Source: Planctomycetaceae bacterium
GTDB taxonomy: Bacteria > Planctomycetota > Planctomycetia > Pirellulales > Pirellulaceae
Direction of reading: 5' to 3'
NCBI GenBank assembly: GCA_020638995.1
Contig: JACKHM010000001.1
Span: 124,001 to 188,000 of the forward strand
DNA: 64,000 nucleotides
The notes below the pieces were generated by a model. The model ran no database searches, was not told the origin of the DNA, and saw nothing but the letters and a program-made list of their open reading frames with translations. The position numbers were made by a program, and so were the translations under genes. Below are positions 1-7,818 of this stretch, piece after piece; position 1 is the stretch's first letter; each line of letters begins with the position of its first letter.

Positions 1-1597
1 GAGCGATGATGGTCGGAAAGCCCGGCGCGATTTCGATGCCGCCGTCTCCGGTGTCCAGCGTGTTGGGCGGAGCTTGCGGACCGGCATCCGTGGCGACAAA
101 GGCCGCCATCAACGGCTTTGGTTTCAGGTGATCGAACTTCGCGAGTTCCGCCTGAAGCGCCGTGTATTCGGCCCTGGCCTCGTCGGTCGTGAGGTCGTTC
201 GTCGCGTTGAACTGACCGCGTGCGAAATTCAACTGACGTTCGCAGAGCCCGGCCAGTTGCTTCTCCAGTACTTCGCGCTCGTCTGCGGGCTTGAGCGTCA
301 TCGCCTGCAGGTCTTCGGGAAAACTCCTCCGCCACGTTTCGACGTGTTTCGCGATCGCCGGTGCGGTGAGCGCGTCGAGTCTGGCTCGGAGCTCCGCGGT
401 AGCGGTTTCCCAATTGGCCTGTTGTTCGTCGAAGGCATTCTTCTCAGCGGGCGTGGCCAGCTTCAGGTCCTCTCGCCAATGCACCGGCGTGAAGAAGGCA
501 CGCAGGCGGTAGTAATCCCTTTGGAGGATGGGATCGAACTTGTGGTTGTGACAACGTGCGCAACCCATGCTGAGGCCGAGGAAGACCTCGCCCGTCGTGT
601 CGGTCATGTCCGTAAGAATCACGTCCCACTGGCCGCGCACGTCTCGCAGGTTGTATTCGTAGACCGGATGACGTAGATAGGCGGTGGCGATCAACGTATC
701 GGAATCGTCGGGCGCGATTTCGTCGCCCGCGAGTTGCTCGCGCACGAACTGGTCATAAGGCTTGTCGTCGTTGAGCGACTTGATCACGTAGTCACGATAA
801 CGCCACACGGTTGATCGATAAGCGTCCTGGTTGTAGCCATCGCTTTCGGCGTAACGCACCAGATCCAGCCAGTGCTGCCCCCAGCGTTCGCCATAGCGAG
901 GGCTGTCGAGCAACTGCTCGATCAGGAGGGGCCACGCGTCAGTGCGGTCGTCGTTCACAAATGCGGCGATCTGCTCCTGTGTGGGCGGCAGGCCGTGCAG
1001 ATCGAAATACGCTCGCCTGACCAGTTCGCGGCGGTCAGCCGGTGGCGCGGGTTCCAGGCCGGCTTCATCCAGTTTGCGGGCAATGAAATGGTCGATCGGT
1101 TTTCTGGCCCAGCCAGCCCCCGATTCCGTCGGAATATCAGGATTGCGAACGGGCTGAATCGCCCACCACTGGCGATCTTCGTCGGTGATATGGTCGCTAT
1201 CGTGTCGAACGATCACCGAGTCATCACCGCCGGGCCACGGAGCGCCGAGTTCAATCCACTTCACCAGAACGGCGATATCCTTCTCTGGCAGCTTCCCTTC
1301 AGGCGGCATTTCAAGGGACTCATACCGCACCGCAGAGATCAGGGTACTTTCGTCAGGCTTGCCCGGAAAGATCGCAGCCTCACCGGATTCGCCGCCCTTG
1401 AGCATGGCCGCCCGCGAATCCAGACGCAGCATACCCTTCTGGCTCTCGGCCCTGTGGCATTCAAGGCAATGCTGAGCGAGCAGCGGTCGCACATGCGACT
1501 CGAAGAACCTGAGTTGTTCGGTATTCGCCGAATCTGCGGCCGCTGTGAGCGTCGGAAACGCAACCACCACCGCGACCAAGAAACAGCGACCAATCAT
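1..1597 (-). CDS. PSCyt1/DUF1549 planctomycete cytochrome-type protein, 3' end outside window
   Basis: The frame opens at the ATG at 1597 and stays open to base 1, giving 532 codons without a stop, so the C terminus lies outside the window. Residues 1-21 form a signal peptide (basic start, Val/Ala-rich core, Ala-rich cleavage region). A haem-binding type CLECH motif sits at residues 44-48, as in the PSCyt1 domain, followed by the usual MPPEGKLP segment and a conserved LVKWIELGAPWP-type stretch. From about residue 165 the sequence matches DUF1549 (PSCyt2), with RRAYFDLHGLPPT, YGERWGQHWLDLVRYAESDG and a second CxxCH (CARCH, 346-350) followed by NHKFDP. A DUF1553 domain normally follows and would lie to the left. 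Members of this family are abundant in planctomycetes, predicted to be exported and often close to sulfatase or glycan genes; their reaction is not established. The six-frame ORFs on both strands here are shadows. Confidence 0.93.
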   Translation of the reverse strand, partial: MIGRCFLVAVVVAFPTLTAAADSANTEQLRFFESHVRPLLAQHCLECHRAESQKGMLRLDSRAAMLKGGESGEAAIFPGKPDESTLISAVRYESLEMPPEGKLPEKDIAVLVKWIELGAPWPGGDDSVIVRHDSDHITDEDRQWWAIQPVRNPDIPTESGAGWARKPIDHFIARKLDEAGLEPAPPADRRELVRRAYFDLHGLPPTQEQIAAFVNDDRTDAWPLLIEQLLDSPRYGERWGQHWLDLVRYAESDGYNQDAYRSTVWRYRDYVIKSLNDDKPYDQFVREQLAGDEIAPDDSDTLIATAYLRHPVYEYNLRDVRGQWDVILTDMTDTTGEVFLGLSMGCARCHNHKFDPILQRDYYRLRAFFTPVHWREDLKLATPAEKNAFDEQQANWETATAELRARLDALTAPAIAKHVETWRRSFPEDLQAMTLKPADEREVLEKQLAGLCERQLNFARGQFNATNDLTTDEARAEYTALQAELAKFDHLKPKPLMAAFVATDAGPQAPPNTLDTGDGGIEIAPGFPTIIA

Positions 1598-2429
1598 CGA
1601 TACCTCGAATTTGCCTGCAATTGCATCCAGAAGAAATATCTGAGGATTATACTCTGTGCGGTGCCTCATTGCTGCACTGCGGCAATTGGTCCTGACTCGC
1701 TGATGTCAACGTCGCTTCCGGCCTCAATGTTCGACTGTTGTTCCGCCACCCCATCGCCTCCATTTCCTCGCGGTCGCGATGTACTTATCGCACGTGCTAG
1801 TCGAAAGGTGCCGCGCTTGAACATACCTTTCAACAGCGGCATCAGAGCTCGTCGACATTGTGGGGTCTCCAAAGCCACTGACACGCACAGTCCTGCTGGT
1901 TCCTTTCCGTCGGTGGAGATGTACGACGTCGTGGCGGACCTTCCGTCTCGTTGGGAGTAGCAGATTCTCAGGAGATCATTCTGCCAGACTTGCAGATCAA
2001 ACTGGGCATTGAATCGATCCATTTTGCTTACCGCCGAGCGCCACGCAACAGCAAAGTCGAAGAGGCGACTGCTTTCCATCAAGGGCCACGACACGAGTGG
2101 TTCGCACTGTGTCAAATTCGGATGCGGTGCAGCAAACCAAGAACTGCTGAAAGAAGTTCTTCACGCAGCTACCATCGCGGCAATTGGCCGTCTCCAACGA
2201 ACGTCGAAAGACGATCGACGCGGATGATACGATGGACGCACGTCAGGTATGGCCCACGACAACCATCACCACCGGCACGATTGTGGCTCGTGCATCAGCC
2301 ACATTCTGGCCATGTCGAGTTGCAACCTCTGATCCGCTCCCTCTAAAATGCGATCAACTGAGACTCACCGGCGATGCATCCGCATAGCCAAACCTCACCG
2401 TCCTCAGCCAAGCGTCTCAGTTCAACGCA
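1598..2429. other. intergenic stretch without a supportable gene
   Basis: Open frames exist on both strands (the longest is about 149 codons on the minus strand, 1666-2115), but they have no recognisable domain, no convincing ribosome binding site and a composition typical of chance frames in GC-rich DNA. The stretch presumably holds the promoter of the PSCyt1/DUF1549 gene near 1600-1700. I see nothing else that I can name. Confidence 0.4.
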
Positions 2430-2463
2430 CAATCTATTCGTCCGAGGACAGACGAATAGATTG
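2430..2463. promoter_or_regulatory. perfect 13-bp inverted repeat upstream of the PqqD-like gene
   Basis: Arms at 2430-2442 (CAATCTATTCGTC) and 2451-2463 (GACGAATAGATTG) are perfect complements separated by 8 bases. The right arm ends 31 bases before the ATG at 2495. There is no T-tract directly after it, so it is not an obvious terminator. A dimeric regulator operator or a 5' leader hairpin are both possible. The complementarity is seen; the function is inferred. Confidence 0.6.
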
Positions 2464-2494
2464 ATATTCGTTCTGCCACAAACGGGCGCCAGAC

Positions 2495-2869
2495 ATGGAT
2501 GACAAGTACTTCTCGCGAACAGCTTGCTGGCACAGAATGGAAGACCGATTGGTGGTTCATGACAGCTTCAGTGCGCTCGCCCCGCGAATGATCACGATGG
2601 AACCGTGGCACGAAGTGACCTTCATGGCTGCCGATGGAGAACACACCGTCGATGAATTCGTAAATCACATGGCGGCTCAGTACGAAGATGGGGAACCTGT
2701 TGGCCTCCGACAACAAATACACGGAATTATTGGCACGCTGATTGATGAAGGGATTCTGCGCATTCATGATGAGCCACAGGCGATACGTCCTTACTTTGCG
2801 GAAGAGTATTTCGAGAAGGATGCTGAAATCCGAAAACAACAGCTGCAGGCTGACGGCCTTATCGACTGA
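2495..2869 (+). CDS. small PqqD-like / winged-helix protein
   Basis: A 124-residue protein without signal peptide or membrane segment. The middle part, from about residue 47 to 90 (HTVDEFVNHMAA, then a linker and IIGTLIDEGILRI), has the helix-turn-helix-wing pattern of the PqqD family. That fold also forms the RiPP recognition element that binds leader peptides. The C-terminal 30 residues are charged and helical. No PqqA-like peptide, radical SAM enzyme or other biosynthetic gene is visible nearby, so a RiPP role is not supported by context; PqqD-like folds also occur as stand-alone proteins. The ATG at 2495 is the first after the palindrome at 2430-2463. The gene ends 26 bases before the remnant of a group II intron. 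Coding is likely; the family assignment is by pattern only. Confidence 0.5.
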   Translation: MDDKYFSRTACWHRMEDRLVVHDSFSALAPRMITMEPWHEVTFMAADGEHTVDEFVNHMAAQYEDGEPVGLRQQIHGIIGTLIDEGILRIHDEPQAIRPYFAEEYFEKDAEIRKQQLQADGLID

Positions 2870-2894
2870 AACCGAAAACCGAGGAAGTGGCAGA

Positions 2895-3224
2895 ATCGGG
2901 TAGCCGGGAGTGTTTAGCTCCCGGCCCCCACACCACGCCGGCATGCGGGTCCGCACCGGGCGGTTCAGGCGGTGACTAACGAGGAAGACGGTGCTCAGAT
3001 GCTTTGCCTTCCGGGTAATGAATGTTGACCCAAAGTGCCTTTAGCGAGATGACACCTTGCTCGGCGAGCCAAGCGTTCGTCATTCCCGTGTGAGTGCTGA
3101 GCGTGCGGGAGAGTCGCCAATAACCCTTGCGGCTGAGCCCGGCGAGAATGGCTGACCGCTCGTCTGTTCCCAACTTCAGCAGTTGACGAATACGGTTTCG
3201 CGGGCGACGCCACATCAATCAAAT
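2895..3224 (-). mobile_element. 3' remnant of a group II intron (domains V and VI plus maturase tail)
   Basis: Read on the minus strand, the maturase tail (stop at 2976) is followed by a 34-nt hairpin at 2932-2965 with the shape of domain V. A second hairpin with arms 2903-2910 and 2918-2925 and an A-containing loop has the shape of domain VI, and the sequence ends CTACCCGAT at 2895-2903. This order (reverse transcriptase tail, DV, DVI, 3' splice end) is diagnostic of a bacterial group II intron. Domains I-IV and most of the reverse transcriptase are missing, since a stop precedes the surviving codons at about 3222. The remnant is therefore dead. The first exon bases after its 3' end read TCTGCCACTTCC, a motif that recurs in other intergenic regions here. 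Confidence 0.8.
2976..3218 (-). pseudogene. ltrA: C-terminal fragment of group II intron reverse transcriptase/maturase
   Basis: The 80 residues match only the thumb/X-to-HNH end of intron-encoded maturases: an arginine-rich RRPRNRIRQLLKLG segment, then GLSRKGYWRLSRTL, MTNAWLAEQGVISL and LWVNIHYP. These are conserved closing motifs of the LtrA-like family (about 400-600 residues). The palm, fingers and YADD catalytic motif are absent, and an in-frame stop directly precedes the fragment, so no active enzyme can be made. It belongs with the RNA domains at 2895-2965. Confidence 0.85.
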
Positions 3225-3379
3225 GTTTTTCCCGGACTGAGTGCGAGGCAGATTGACCGACTTGCGCGGTCAATGTACCGTGGCCCTAGACTTACTTGGG
3301 TTTCGAGGGGGTATCGATATGTCCGAGGCGTTTACTTTCGGCGTTCGTCAGAGTTGCCAATCGCCGCGTTGGTGAGAAG

Positions 3380-3533
3380 GCACTGCATCCGCTCCCCCGC
3401 CATCTGGTCGTGTTTCGAGCTCATAGAATCCGCAGCCAAGAAGTGGCGACTCCTCAACGGCTCCAAACTTCTGCCCGACATCCTTCAAGGAATCAAATTC
3501 ATCGACGGAGTCAAACAAAAAGTCGCCGCCTAA
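3380..3533 (+). pseudogene. C-terminal fragment of an IS256/Mutator-family transposase
   Basis: The last ~50 codons of the frame ending at 3533 (AIWSCFELIESAAKKWRLL, then LLPDILQGIKFIDGVK and an Ala-Ala end) match the final helices of IS256-family transposases, where a serine/arginine-rich helix and an IxGxxFxxG segment close the protein. The upstream part of the frame does not continue the match and no DDE motifs are present, so only the 3' end of the gene survives. It abuts the group II intron remnant, making 2.9-3.5 kb a pile of mobile-element debris. Confidence 0.65.
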
Positions 3534-3710
3534 CAACTTCCCATCCACAACATTTGACAATAACTCGCTTAAAGACTCGGGCTGCTGGTAGCCTAATTGC
3601 CCGGACATAGATCACTGCTTTTCAGGACGCTCACTCAGATACTCTCGGACGGCAGCGGCGAGGTTAGCGCCGACCGCTCGATAGCCCATGGCCGTGCTGT
3701 TCTTGTAGTT

Positions 3711-4868
3711 CTAGATCGTCTCTAGGCACAGACTGACGGTGTGTGGGTTGCCGTTCATGCTGACCCAGTTGGCACTGATCTCTCGCCAAAGCGGGTGATA
3801 ACTCGCTCCGGTCATCTTGGGTTGGTTACTCATTGGGATCAACGGCTTGATCTTGCTGATTCGCGCATATGCCAAATCAATAAATCGGTCGCGCAGGCTG
3901 ATCATCGGCTCTTGCAGCATCTCTCGTGGCAGGATGTAGAAGAAACTGGGGTCGCCGGGGGCTGGATTGTGCAAATCCAGGAAAACATCCATGCGATCTT
4001 CCTCGATCAGGCCGCCGATCACCCGCTGCGCCGCAATGACCTCATTCCAGTGAGGCTTGGGCGACCAGTCCCGATTGTGATCGTGGGGCAGCGAATTCTT
4101 CCCTCCATTGCCTGTTGCGGTGTTGTCCACGTCCATGACGGGAACGATAAATATTTCCGCGTGCTGCCGCAGCCATGCCGCTTCCTCGTCGTCGCCGCAT
4201 AGCCATTCGCCAAAACCTTGCGCCACCCAGCTTGAACCACTTTCCCAGGCATGTTGTCGAGCTTGAACCCAGACGCCAAATCGCTGCTTGTTGGTCCGCT
4301 CGCCTTCCCGTACATGCAGCATCGGGACTGGTCGATCTTCGCGCGAACGGCACAACTCGGTGGCCTTTGCGTGAGGAGATCGCTCGCTCATGGCTTGCAC
4401 GAACTTCGTGGCAGTGCTCGGAGTGTAGGGTGGACCCCAAGCAACGAACACGGATGCGTTATCCGGCTTGAGAGTGTAGATTATCCATTCGTCCTGACGC
4501 TGGCCGTTCTCCGTGTGTAGCCAAGTCTCACCGTCAGTCGAAAAGGTGGCTTGAGTGGGCATCGCCCAGGAAGACGATAACGGCTTTTCCTTCCCGACTG
4601 TCGCCGTAGAGCCTCGCAATCGCAGCGTGATCGTCTCATCGGGAGCGATCCCGTCAACACGGAAGTACCACCAGCACGGCCAACCGCGCACAGGATCGCC
4701 CCCCGGCATGAAGCTGATGCTCCGTGCGGCCTCGTCGATCTCAAGAACGCGAACGGACGCTCCTTCAAATTGCGAGTCAACCATTAGTGAATCAGCAGCT
4801 ACGCACAAACTCGGTTCAAGTGCGAGCCCAAGCGCGACCCACGACGCGACAATCACCGGGCGATACAT
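3711..4868 (-). CDS. secreted M14-type zinc carboxypeptidase-like protein, C terminus cut by a nonsense codon
   Basis: The start at 4868 (ATG) is preferred to the TTG at 4883, because GAGAG lies 8 bases before it and a clean signal peptide follows. After an N-terminal beta-sandwich-like region, residues 200-300 carry M14 features: HAWESG (H206 and E209, candidate zinc ligands), an NRDW segment at 265-268 and DLHNP with H300 as third ligand candidate. The Glu of LCLETI (E383) fits the catalytic base. The frame ends at TAG 3711-3713 immediately after this Glu. The same frame then continues for 32 sense codons (NYKNSTAMGYRAVGANL and on) to a TGA at 3612-3614, as expected for the family's last helix, so TAG probably replaces Trp. 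It lies 61 bases after the esterase gene and may be co-transcribed with it. Likely role: periplasmic peptide or peptidoglycan-peptide trimming; activity is doubtful without the tail. Confidence 0.8.
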   Translation of the reverse strand: MYRPVIVASWVALGLALEPSLCVAADSLMVDSQFEGASVRVLEIDEAARSISFMPGGDPVRGWPCWWYFRVDGIAPDETITLRLRGSTATVGKEKPLSSSWAMPTQATFSTDGETWLHTENGQRQDEWIIYTLKPDNASVFVAWGPPYTPSTATKFVQAMSERSPHAKATELCRSREDRPVPMLHVREGERTNKQRFGVWVQARQHAWESGSSWVAQGFGEWLCGDDEEAAWLRQHAEIFIVPVMDVDNTATGNGGKNSLPHDHNRDWSPKPHWNEVIAAQRVIGGLIEEDRMDVFLDLHNPAPGDPSFFYILPREMLQEPMISLRDRFIDLAYARISKIKPLIPMSNQPKMTGASYHPLWREISANWVSMNGNPHTVSLCLETI

Positions 4869-4929
4869 GCGAAGTTCTCTCAAGAGTGTTTACGTTGTAG
4901 CTGCATAGCTTGAATCCGCCTGCAGTTGG

Positions 4930-6033
4930 CTAATGTTCCGAATCCACTTGCAGAACGGAGGCAATGACGGCGTAGGCTTTTTGGCGTTGCTCGTCCGGGA
5001 AGTTGTGATCCGAGTCTGGGTGATCGATCGTCAGATGTCCCTCTCCGCCAAGCAGATTGTAAACAGGCCGAGCGGCCGCAGCACATTCATCGACACTCTT
5101 CCAGCGGAAGTTGCTGTCGTGCAACGGCGCATTCACAAAGAGCGGACGCGGCGCGAGGGCACCGAGAAGTTCGTGGAAGTCGAAAGGAATCGCATCGAGG
5201 TGGCCGCGATAGTCGGACAGCCGGGGCATGTACCGAATCTGGCACCAGCCCTTTCCAAAATACCAGACGCTGATGTTGCCATCGTAGTAGTCGCGATACG
5301 AGTCGAATCCGCAACTGCTCGCGATCACCGAAATGCGTTCGTCAAACACGGCGGTGTAGATGGCGTTGTGTCCTCCGAGGGAATGGCCGATCGCACCAAA
5401 GCCCTGCGTGTCGTCAACGAATGGCAGTGACGAAAGCAGGTCAAGCCCTCGCGAGTTGTCCCAGATGGCCTTCATTGTCCCGCTAACATACCCAAGGCCG
5501 CCCAGATTGGGCCAATAGTTGGCCAAGTGCGGATACGATGGCGAAAGAGTCACATAACCGCTTTCGGCAAGTTCCGCAGCGTACTGCCGTCCTGCGCGAC
5601 CACCCAGGCCCACAACGACCTTGTGGCCCACGATGTTGTCTGTGGGATGCAGGCACAGTACGCCGGACGCCTTTCGCTTTCCGGCAAGCACGTCGTTTGG
5701 AATGCAGAGGTAGGCGGGCGTCCGCGAGTCGGGCTCTGACTGATAGGTGATCAGCCGCCGCGTGTAGGTCCCGACGTTAACCTCTTCATCGACTTTCACG
5801 TCGAGTGGAATACGTCGTTCATCACCCGGAAACTCACCCATGACCGTCTCCATGCCGCGTAGAATCTCCTCGCGACGCTTCAACCACTCAGCGGACGTCC
5901 GTACCGGCTGGATCTTTCCATCCGAATCGTGGTACTGAAGCAGATTGTTTCGGTCGAGCCGCGTCTGCGCTTCCGCGTACGTCAGCGACGTTCCGATGAC
6001 CGCCAGAACGATCAGAGTGCGATAAATGGCCAT
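4930..6033 (-). CDS. secreted alpha/beta-hydrolase (acetyl xylan esterase / dienelactone hydrolase-like)
   Basis: A 367-residue protein with a signal peptide (about 1-22, ending AEA). The alpha/beta-hydrolase core shows the nucleophile elbow GHSLGG with S218, a likely acid D306 in LHDSNF, and a likely base H343 in DHPDSDHNFP. An LCLHPT segment near 127 fits the oxyanion-hole strand. This architecture is common among planctomycete secreted esterases that deacylate polysaccharides; the exact substrate cannot be read from the sequence. GGAAC lies about 7 bases before the ATG. Upstream at 6161-6216 is a terminator-like hairpin shared with the leader region of the oxidoreductase gene. The M14-like gene follows after a short gap on the same strand, suggesting a two-gene unit. 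Confidence 0.85.
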   Translation of the reverse strand: MAIYRTLIVLAVIGTSLTYAEAQTRLDRNNLLQYHDSDGKIQPVRTSAEWLKRREEILRGMETVMGEFPGDERRIPLDVKVDEEVNVGTYTRRLITYQSEPDSRTPAYLCIPNDVLAGKRKASGVLCLHPTDNIVGHKVVVGLGGRAGRQYAAELAESGYVTLSPSYPHLANYWPNLGGLGYVSGTMKAIWDNSRGLDLLSSLPFVDDTQGFGAIGHSLGGHNAIYTAVFDERISVIASSCGFDSYRDYYDGNISVWYFGKGWCQIRYMPRLSDYRGHLDAIPFDFHELLGALAPRPLFVNAPLHDSNFRWKSVDECAAAARPVYNLLGGEGHLTIDHPDSDHNFPDEQRQKAYAVIASVLQVDSEH

Positions 6034-6160
6034 GGTATGTTCCGTTCTCGTTCTCAGATGCGACGAATTCGGTTGCTGAATGAGGAGTATCTACTGACAG
6101 ATTTCTGCCACTTCCAGAACTGGCTAAGTGCAGCGAGCAGTTTAAAGAATCAAAGCGGCC

Positions 6161-6216
6161 AACGCCAAGAAATAAAATCGGCCCGTGGAGGAGGGGCAGA
6201 ATCCTCGACGAGCCTG
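6161..6216 (-). terminator. conserved terminator-like hairpin, copy 1
   Basis: Arms 6180-6192 and 6202-6214 pair over 11 of 13 positions around a 9-base loop (6193-6201). On the minus strand the stem is followed by a T-rich run (complement of 6164-6178), as in an intrinsic terminator. The 56-bp unit is about 93% identical to 9243-9298, including the loop. It lies 128-183 bases upstream of the esterase start and downstream of the glycoside hydrolase-like gene, so it probably ends that transcript. Confidence 0.65.
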
Positions 6217-6365
6217 GCGCGGCGGTTCCCGCGCGTCCAAATGGGGATCGAAAATACCTCCAGATTGCCGATCACACGTCGGCGAAATAACCGATACCTA
6301 TAAGGGTGGCATTTAGCCTCCAACCAGCTTCTGCCACAGACGTTCTTAGGTCTGAAGGAGCAACG

Positions 6366-6512
6366 ATGGCATGCCCAAGGTCATTCGCCGTTACCGCCGG
6401 AATTTGCCCGCTGCTTGCAGTTATCGATACCATGCCTCTGATTCTGCTCGGCTGTGTCACTGTCCTGGTCGCCTTGTTCATGACGTGGCGTCCCGTGCCG
6501 CGGTCGAAGTGA
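6366..6512 (+). CDS. possible 48-residue membrane peptide
   Basis: An ATG at 6366 is preceded by AAGGAGC with good spacing. The product has a Cys-containing start and one strongly hydrophobic segment (about residues 20-40) ending in MTWRPVPRSK. It is on the strand opposite to its neighbours and overlaps nothing. I do not recognise the family. It could equally be a chance frame in the long intergenic region 6034-6540; only the ribosome binding site and the hydrophobic profile favour it. Confidence 0.3.
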   Translation: MACPRSFAVTAGICPLLAVIDTMPLILLGCVTVLVALFMTWRPVPRSK

Positions 6513-6540
6513 TGACACTCGGTAAGTGGATGTGTTACGA

Positions 6541-7641
6541 TTAAGGTCGGATCGCCCTGTAGTAGTCTCCCATCTCACTTACTTTATCCATCTGCCCTTT
6601 CAACGACCCCCAATTGAAGACCATCACGCCTGTAGCGGGTCGGCGCGTACCGTGATCTATGACGGAACGCACCTGTTCGATCGAAACCGTCTCGCCCCAA
6701 TCTGAAAGTTGCACGATTGGCCAGATCCGATGACGTTCAGTTGGCTCACCCTTGATACTAAGATGCTTGCCCAACCAGGCAGTCTGCCGGGATATCCACG
6801 ACGGGTCGGCAGCGTGCCCGAACCGAGCGTGGTACGGCATGATACTGAACACATCGAGGTACTCGGCTTGCGCTTTTAAGTCGATCGCTAGTTTGTTGCG
6901 CAGGGCACCATCGAATTCCGTGTCAGTCCAGGGGCAGTGAAATGTGCCGAGCAGTGCTTCCGGCCGCGACTCGTCGATGATCTCGCGAAATTCGCGGACC
7001 CAGTCGGTAAAGACGTCGCAGCGCCATTGCACCCACACGTCGTTGTGCTGGCCGAGTAACCTCCGGGCAAGTTGCGGTGTGGTTTCGTTGGGCAGTTCCG
7101 TCTTCGTCTGTTGCCGGAACTGCGCGACACATCGTTCGCAGAAGCATGTGTCGGGCATGTCGGGTTCGGCCCGTTCCCAACTGGCGTGGCTGTGGTGGTA
7201 GTCCAGCCAGATTCCGTCAATCTCGAACTTACTCAAGACTTCACGGAAGGCGTCCATCCGAAACCGACGATAGCCGGGATGGGTCGGACAGATGCCCTGC
7301 CAGCCATGCGGCGGAGGACTGACCTTGCCGTCGACACCGATGGGAGCCGCATCGGGATATTCTTTCAGATAATCGGCAACATGCATCGTGTTGAATTCAG
7401 CGAAAACCTTGGCACCCTGCGTCTTCAACAAGGCTATCCGCTCGTCGGTAATGCCGCCGGAACCCATGAAGATGGCGTTGACACCGAATTCCTGTAGCGT
7501 GCCGTGCTCCAGTAATTCGACCGGAACACCACCGTAGATTCCTCGGATGGCTATGTGCGGTCGTTTGTCCTCTGCTGCTACCCAACAAGTAACAATACAC
7601 AGACATACCAAAACTAATGGCATACATTCGATTCTTGTCAT
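6541..7641 (-). CDS. secreted TIM-barrel glycoside hydrolase-like protein
   Basis: Start chosen at the ATG at 7641: an AGAGGAG site lies 9 bases upstream of it but abuts the in-frame ATG at 7650. A signal peptide ends near CWVAA. The body has a barrel-like pattern: IRGIYGG, GVNAIFMGSGG, KVFAEFNTMHV, then GICPTHPGYR, FEIDGIWLDYHHS, a CFCERC cluster and LDVFSIMPYHA. The DGIWLDY strand end followed by CxCxxC is typical of uncharacterised glycosidase families related to GHL/DUF-type beta-galactosidase-like barrels; the Asp in WLDY is a plausible catalytic residue. Length (366 residues) fits a single barrel. It lies between an oxidoreductase and an esterase on the same strand, consistent with glycan degradation. 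Substrate unknown. Confidence 0.75.
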   Translation of the reverse strand: MTRIECMPLVLVCLCIVTCWVAAEDKRPHIAIRGIYGGVPVELLEHGTLQEFGVNAIFMGSGGITDERIALLKTQGAKVFAEFNTMHVADYLKEYPDAAPIGVDGKVSPPPHGWQGICPTHPGYRRFRMDAFREVLSKFEIDGIWLDYHHSHASWERAEPDMPDTCFCERCVAQFRQQTKTELPNETTPQLARRLLGQHNDVWVQWRCDVFTDWVREFREIIDESRPEALLGTFHCPWTDTEFDGALRNKLAIDLKAQAEYLDVFSIMPYHARFGHAADPSWISRQTAWLGKHLSIKGEPTERHRIWPIVQLSDWGETVSIEQVRSVIDHGTRRPATGVMVFNWGSLKGQMDKVSEMGDYYRAIRP

Positions 7642-7818
7642 CGTAGCCATCTCCTCTTGCGATCAATCACGGGAATGCGGGATGTGCTTATCGGCTTCAG
7701 TATCAACTGAAACGACTCGTATTCGGCTGTTCTCGCCTAGCAGGATCGGCGGCAGAATCGGCAACTGGCCAATGGCGGAGGCGAGTAGATCAGAGAACCC
7801 AGTCACGCGGTAACGGCA

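Noticed and set aside
74..1960. Plus-strand frames of 200 and 362 codons
   Set aside because: They lie opposite the PSCyt1/DUF1549 gene, whose protein has clear motifs; the plus-strand products have none.
6301..6365. Longer version of the small membrane ORF starting at 6306
   Set aside because: The added residues lack a ribosome binding site and hydrophobic logic; the ATG at 6366 has a good one.
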